Positions 14,791 to 17,918 of a stretch of DNA of 17,918 nucleotides are shown one piece after another. Where the stretch lies: positions 1 to 17,918 of the forward strand of contig CAZBGR010000015.1 in NCBI GenBank assembly GCA_964491535.1, written 5' to 3'. Source of the DNA: CAZBGR01 sp964491535. GTDB taxonomy: Bacteria > Bacillota_I > Bacilli_A > RF39 > UBA660. Every line of letters begins with the position of its first letter. Position 1 is the first letter of the stretch. The position numbers and the translations under genes were made by a program. The notes under the pieces are model-generated. The model saw only the letters and a list, made by a program, of their open reading frames with translations. It had not been told where the DNA came from and did no database searches.

Positions 14791-15694
14791 TGTTAAAAAA
14801 CTAATTAATAAATATGCCCGAAATCCGTATCGTTATACCTTTAAAAAGAAAGTAATTATTGTTGATACTGATGATGGGCCTTTTGTTTTTAAAAAAAGAT
14901 CTAAAACTAACTTTAATCACCATCAAACATTGTTTAAATATTTAAAATCACGAAACTTTGATTATTTACCTGATTTAATAACTACTGAAGAAGAATATGA
15001 TGTTTATAAATATATTGAAGAGATAGAAACGCCAAGAGATCAAAAGGCTATTGATTTAGTTTATTTATTGACTCTTCTTCATAATAAGACAAGTTTTTAT
15101 AGAGAAATTGATCAAGATGAATATAAAGAAATCTACGAAAAGATAATAAATCAGTTAGAATATCTTTATTATTATTATACTAATTTAATAACTTTTATTG
15201 AGCAAAACGTTTATATGAGTCCTTCAGAGTATTTACTGGCTCGCAATATTTCCAAAATATATATGGCCCTTTATTTTTGTCAAAAGGAAATAAATGAATG
15301 GTATGAATTGGTTAAAGAAAAAACAAAAAAAAGATTGGTTACCATCCATAATAATTTAGATATAGATCATTTGATTCATAGTGAACAGGTTCATTTATTG
15401 AGTTGGGATCAAGCTAAGGTAGAATCTCCTATTTACGATTTATATTCTTTTTATAAAAAAAATGCTTTAGAATTTGATTTTAGTGAATTATTTAGATTAT
15501 ATGAATCTAAATATCCTCTTTTAGAAGAAGAGCGAAAGTTATTATTTGTTTTGTTATCAATTCCAGATAAAATAGAATTAAATAGTGATGAATATGAAAA
15601 TTGTTGTCAAGTAAGGCAAAAGATTGATTATCTTTATAAAACTGAAACTTTAATTACCCCCTATTATACAATAGAGGAGGTAAAAGAAACATAA
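14783..15694 (+). CDS. YsxE/CotS-like spore coat kinase-fold protein
   Basis: A 303-residue protein of the aminoglycoside phosphotransferase (kinase-like) fold, matching the position of ysxE after spoVID. CotS and YsxE are spore coat proteins in B. subtilis. Visible kinase-like elements are the FVFKKRS beta strand with a candidate Lys37/38, the LLTLLHNKT helix (95-103), the catalytic-loop equivalent VTIHNNLDIDHLI (186-198) and the metal-loop equivalent LLSWDQA (205-211). In active relatives the loop is usually His-x-Asp; here it is His189-Asn-Asn191, so the usual catalytic Asp is absent and the protein may be a pseudokinase. ATG at 14783 overlaps the previous gene by 8 nt, so translation is probably coupled. 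The function in coat assembly is inferred from the gene pair. Confidence 0.78.
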   Translation: MNNVKKLINKYARNPYRYTFKKKVIIVDTDDGPFVFKKRSKTNFNHHQTLFKYLKSRNFDYLPDLITTEEEYDVYKYIEEIETPRDQKAIDLVYLLTLLHNKTSFYREIDQDEYKEIYEKIINQLEYLYYYYTNLITFIEQNVYMSPSEYLLARNISKIYMALYFCQKEINEWYELVKEKTKKRLVTIHNNLDIDHLIHSEQVHLLSWDQAKVESPIYDLYSFYKKNALEFDFSELFRLYESKYPLLEEERKLLFVLLSIPDKIELNSDEYENCCQVRQKIDYLYKTETLITPYYTIEEVKET

Positions 15695-15841
15695 TATTTC
15701 AATAAGTAAAATTAATACATTAAAGCGAAAGGGAACAAAAAAGGTTATTAAAGCTTGATAAATAATAATACATGAGAGGATTAAAGCAATAATAATTAAT
15801 TTTACTTTTTTTGGAGGAAAACAATTAAACCAATTAAACAC
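15650..15841 (-). CDS. Possible small membrane protein
   Basis: A frame of about 63-66 residues on the opposite strand, the only sizeable frame in the 240-nt gap after the YsxE-like gene. It overlaps that gene's 3' end by 45 nt in convergent orientation. The product has a short Phe/Lys/Pro-rich start (NWFNCFPPKKVK) and two hydrophobic helices, about 19-34 and 43-62, split by a VPFRFN turn, giving a hairpin membrane protein. The start is uncertain: GTG at 15839-15841 has AGGTGA 5 nt upstream, while ATG at 15845-15847 and GTG at 15848-15850 overlap that site. I do not recognise a family. It may be an antisense artefact of AT-rich DNA, and its promoter is not clear. Confidence 0.42.
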   Translation of the reverse strand: MFNWFNCFPPKKVKLIIIALILSCIIIYQALITFFVPFRFNVLILLIEILCFFYLLYCIIGGN

Positions 15842-15870
15842 TTTCATCACCTAGTATAAATTATTCTAAA

Positions 15871-15903
15871 AGAAAAAAAGAGTTAGGGCCTCTTTGTTTT
15901 TTT
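15871..15903 (+). terminator. Terminator before the polysaccharide deacetylase gene
   Basis: Arms 15871-15882 and 15890-15901 pair over 12 positions with one mismatch and one G-T wobble around a 7-nt loop, ending in a run of seven T (15897-15903). It can end read-through from the spoVID-ysxE-like operon about 180 nt upstream. Confidence 0.6.
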
Positions 15904-15937
15904 ATATATTTAGTTTATAATAAAAAAGGAGGCTTTG

Positions 15938-17161
15938 ATGAAAAGGTTTATTATTTTATTAATTATTATGATAGGTGGTTATTTATTAATTAATCAAATA
16001 TTGATTAAAAAAGCAGTTAAAGAGGTTTTAATGGTTGATCTTAGTAATTATTCGTTAGCAGAAATTAAAGATTATGCTAACCGTTATCATTTAGATTTAG
16101 AAATAAAAGAAGAATATCACGATGAAATAAAAAAGGATAAATTAATTAAGCAAAATATTAAAACAGGAACTAAGATAAATAAGAAAGATAAATTGATTAT
16201 TGTTATTTCACTTGGGAAAATACCTATAAAATTATATCAGGAACATAATATTAATGAATTGGGTAATATTCCTATTATTATGCATCATGGGATTATTAAT
16301 TTAAAAAATGAAGAAACTAGTTATCTTGGAGGGAATGTTGATAAGGATGGTTATAATCGAACTACGGAAGCTTTTATAAATGATTTAGAAAGTTATTATA
16401 AAAATGGTTATCGAATGATTCGTTTAAAAAATTATATTGATGGTGAGATTGCTACTGAATTTGGTAAAAGCCCTTTGGTATTAACTTTTGATGACGGTCG
16501 TCTTGATAATGTTAAAGTGTTAGATAAAGATGAAAACAATAATTTAATAATCGATCCTAAATCAGCAGTTGGTATTTTGGAGACTTTCAAACAAAAATAT
16601 CCTGATTTTAATGTTACAGCCACTTTTTTCTTAAATGAGGGTTTATTTAATCAACCTAAATATAATGAAGAGATAATTAAATGGCTAATTGATAACGGTT
16701 ATGATATTGGGAATCATACTAAGGGGCATGTTGATTTTACTAAGATTAACGAGCTAGAAGCTCAGGAAGCTATTGGTTATCTTTATCAAAAACTAGAAAG
16801 CATTATTGGTAATAAGTATCTTAATATTATAGCTCTTCCTTTTGGTTCTCCTTATAAAAAAGGTCATCCTCTTTTCCCTTTTATTTTAAAAGGAGAATAC
16901 AATGGTTATAAATATCAAACCGAAGCTACTTTAAGAGTTGGTTGGGAGGCTGAATTATCTCCTTATCATAAAAACTTTGATAAAACATTTCTTAAACGAA
17001 TTAGAGCTTGGGATAATAATGGACAAGACTTTGATCTTAAGATGTGCTTTGACCTTTTAGAATCTAATCGTTATATTTCCGATGGAGATATTAATACCGT
17101 AGTTATTAAAAATGATCAAAATTTAAACAAAAATATCTCTAAAAAGATTATTAAATACTAG
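15938..17161 (+). CDS. Membrane-anchored polysaccharide deacetylase with PASTA-like domain
   Basis: A 407-residue protein predicted to act on the outside of the membrane, removing acetyl groups from a cell-wall or other polysaccharide. It has one N-terminal membrane segment (about 4-21), a single PASTA-like domain (about 32-93, VDLSNYSLAEIKDYANRYHL...KQNIKTGTKINKKDKLIIVISLG) and a NodB-type deacetylase domain. Catalytic motifs are visible: IPIIMHHGI (111-119), TFDDG (183-187, Asp185 and Asp186), NVTATFFL (225-232), His260-x3-His264 in GNHTKGHVD, and LPFGSPY (300-306). The ATG at 15938 follows AAAAGGAGG with a 5-nt gap; the in-frame TTG at 15935 is too close to it. The PASTA unit could bind peptidoglycan, which fits a wall or spore-cortex role, but the substrate is inferred. 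It has a terminator upstream and its own unit. Confidence 0.88.
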   Translation: MKRFIILLIIMIGGYLLINQILIKKAVKEVLMVDLSNYSLAEIKDYANRYHLDLEIKEEYHDEIKKDKLIKQNIKTGTKINKKDKLIIVISLGKIPIKLYQEHNINELGNIPIIMHHGIINLKNEETSYLGGNVDKDGYNRTTEAFINDLESYYKNGYRMIRLKNYIDGEIATEFGKSPLVLTFDDGRLDNVKVLDKDENNNLIIDPKSAVGILETFKQKYPDFNVTATFFLNEGLFNQPKYNEEIIKWLIDNGYDIGNHTKGHVDFTKINELEAQEAIGYLYQKLESIIGNKYLNIIALPFGSPYKKGHPLFPFILKGEYNGYKYQTEATLRVGWEAELSPYHKNFDKTFLKRIRAWDNNGQDFDLKMCFDLLESNRYISDGDINTVVIKNDQNLNKNISKKIIKY

Positions 17162-17181
17162 TTAATTTAATAAATTTAGGG

Positions 17182-17187
17182 TATAAT
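17182..17187 (+). promoter_or_regulatory. Possible -10 for the gene at 17225
   Basis: TATAAT lies 43 nt before the ATG at 17225 and 21 nt after the previous stop. It is not an extended -10 (preceded by AGGG), and no good -35 is seen. Confidence 0.35.
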
Positions 17188-17224
17188 TGGGTTGAGTAAT
17201 AAGAATAAAAGGAGGTTTTGATGG

Positions 17225-17668
17225 ATGAAAAAGATTATTGACATAAAAAACTTTTTAGATAATAATTCTCAATTAGGTTTAAATACCGTAACTGATGTTA
17301 AATTAACTATTATGAGAAATAATTTATTGAAGCAAATTTTAGTTATTTTAAAAAATCATATTTTAAATCTTCAAATAAAAAGAGATCTCAAGATAACTGC
17401 TCAACCTGATAATATAGTTACTGTATTTTTAAAAGATTTAGAAGAAGTATTCACTGTTAAAATGCTAAAAAGTGGTGAAGAAGCTAAAGAATTTGGTAAA
17501 GAAATATCTAGTCAAAGCGAACTATATAAAGCTTTAATTAACCGAAAAATTTTAGATAGTTTTAGTTATTTTTCAAAAAGAGGCTTAAAGATAGAAGGCG
17601 TTATTACTAATATTAAAGAACCAAAAATAAAAAAGTATTCTCATTATTATAAGTATGTACCTGATTAA
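17225..17668 (+). CDS. Hypothetical protein
   Basis: A 147-residue protein that I do not recognise. It has no signal peptide and no clear membrane segment. The first part (about 1-55) looks helical, with a Leu/Ile-rich stretch LLKQILVILKNHILNLQI (34-51). The middle (about 58-80) has the beta-like DNIVTVFLKDLEEVFTVKML, and the C-terminus is basic and Tyr-rich (KKYSHYYKYVPD). GGAGG at 17211-17215 lies 9 nt before this ATG. A second, out-of-frame ATG at 17221 sits at a more usual distance (5 nt) and opens a six-codon frame ending in TGA that overlaps the true start. Genes on both sides have their own promoter-like sequences, so it may be transcribed alone. Confidence 0.7.
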   Translation: MKKIIDIKNFLDNNSQLGLNTVTDVKLTIMRNNLLKQILVILKNHILNLQIKRDLKITAQPDNIVTVFLKDLEEVFTVKMLKSGEEAKEFGKEISSQSELYKALINRKILDSFSYFSKRGLKIEGVITNIKEPKIKKYSHYYKYVPD

Positions 17669-17685
17669 TTAAACAAACTAAAACC

Positions 17686-17713
17686 TTGAATATTATTATA
17701 TTTACGGTATAAT
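17686..17713 (+). promoter_or_regulatory. Promoter of the last, partial gene
   Basis: TTGAAT (17686-17691) and TATAAT (17708-17713) are spaced by 16 nt, giving a plausible housekeeping promoter 23 nt before the ATG at 17737. Confidence 0.55.
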
Positions 17714-17736
17714 TAAAATTAAGAATAGGTGATTGT

Positions 17737-17918
17737 ATGAAATCGAAAAGTATTATTTTAGCTGGTTTAATTTATGCATTGTTAATTTTTTTTCTTATGT
17801 TATTAGCTAGTATTCTTTTAGTTTTATGGAATCGCCAAAATGCTATTGATTATTTAAAAAAAGAAGCAGTTAAAATATTTGATTTAAAGAAGGAAATTGA
17901 AATACCTACTTTAGCTTC
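17737..17918 (+). CDS. N-terminal part of a membrane-anchored protein (runs off the window)
   Basis: The first 60 codons of a gene cut by the window end. The product begins MKSKSIILAGLIYALLIFFL and has one long hydrophobic segment (about 6-27), then a charged region (LKKEAVKIFDLKKEIEIP). It is therefore probably anchored in the membrane with a soluble domain outside. The start is well supported: AGGTGA at 17727-17732 with a 4-nt spacer and a promoter just upstream. Too little is present to name a family. Confidence 0.7.
   Translation, partial: MKSKSIILAGLIYALLIFFLMLLASILLVLWNRQNAIDYLKKEAVKIFDLKKEIEIPTLA

Noticed and set aside
16432..16623. Minus-strand frame inside the deacetylase gene
   Set aside because: Antisense to conserved catalytic motifs, with no ribosome site.
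1..17918. Mycoplasma-type code with TGA as tryptophan
   Set aside because: All genes are full length under the standard code and their tryptophans are TGG; ylbJ stops at TGA, though TAA follows at once, so this single stop is not decisive by itself.
1..17918. CRISPR arrays, tRNA or rRNA genes, riboswitches
   Set aside because: No regularly spaced repeats, no cloverleaf-like or rRNA-like segments and no long structured leaders were seen; all gaps are under about 250 nt and AT-rich.

Overview
The window is strongly AT-rich, uses the standard genetic code (tryptophans are TGG, and one gene appears to end in TGA), and is densely packed. It looks like a low-GC member of the Bacilli, possibly one of the small uncultivated or anaerobic lineages near Erysipelotrichales or the former Tenericutes. 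The mutS, nusB-xseA-xseB and lepA genes are typical Firmicutes housekeeping genes. A YlbJ-like membrane protein and a SpoVID-like/YsxE-like pair imply that the organism, or a recent ancestor, makes endospores. The exact lineage cannot be fixed from this sequence alone.

Layout. Positions 8-988 (-) hold ylbJ, divergent from ylbL (PDZ-Lon protease, 1037-2053) and an unrecognised gene (2073-2945) that ends in a hairpin terminator. mutS follows at 3050-5617 and ends in a bidirectional terminator. Facing mutS are two tandem paralogues of an Rpn-type PD-(D/E)XK nuclease (5719-6609 and 6775-7689, both -), then an ADP-forming acyl-CoA synthetase (7878-9986, -). Divergent from that gene is a DNA metabolism and translation operon: nusB (TTG start), xseA, xseB and lepA (10110-13871). 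Next come the overlapping spore-coat genes spoVID-like and ysxE-like (13963-15694), a possible small membrane protein on the other strand (15650-15841), a PASTA plus polysaccharide deacetylase protein (15938-17161), an unrecognised gene (17225-17668), and the start of a membrane-anchored protein running off the window (from 17737). No gap longer than 300 bases lacks a gene.

The most interesting region is 5710-7832. The two Rpn genes are identical over 740 bp but diverge on both sides, which looks like recent gene conversion. Their protein difference is confined to the C-terminal tail, where copy B has two extra four-residue repeat units. Each gene has an internal ATG (codon 204) preceded by AGGTGA, the same ribosome-binding motif used by several main genes here. 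A perfect 10-bp inverted repeat lies just upstream. In E. coli, Rpn genes are toxin-antitoxin and anti-phage systems whose antitoxin is the separately translated, repeat-variable C-terminal domain. These two genes may be a duplicated, diversifying gene-within-gene system of that kind in an unusual Gram-positive host, placed where mutL would usually follow mutS.

Regulatory signals recur. Four TGNTATAAT extended -10 elements and a common AGGTGA ribosome-binding motif about 4 nt before the start codon help to decide several starts.
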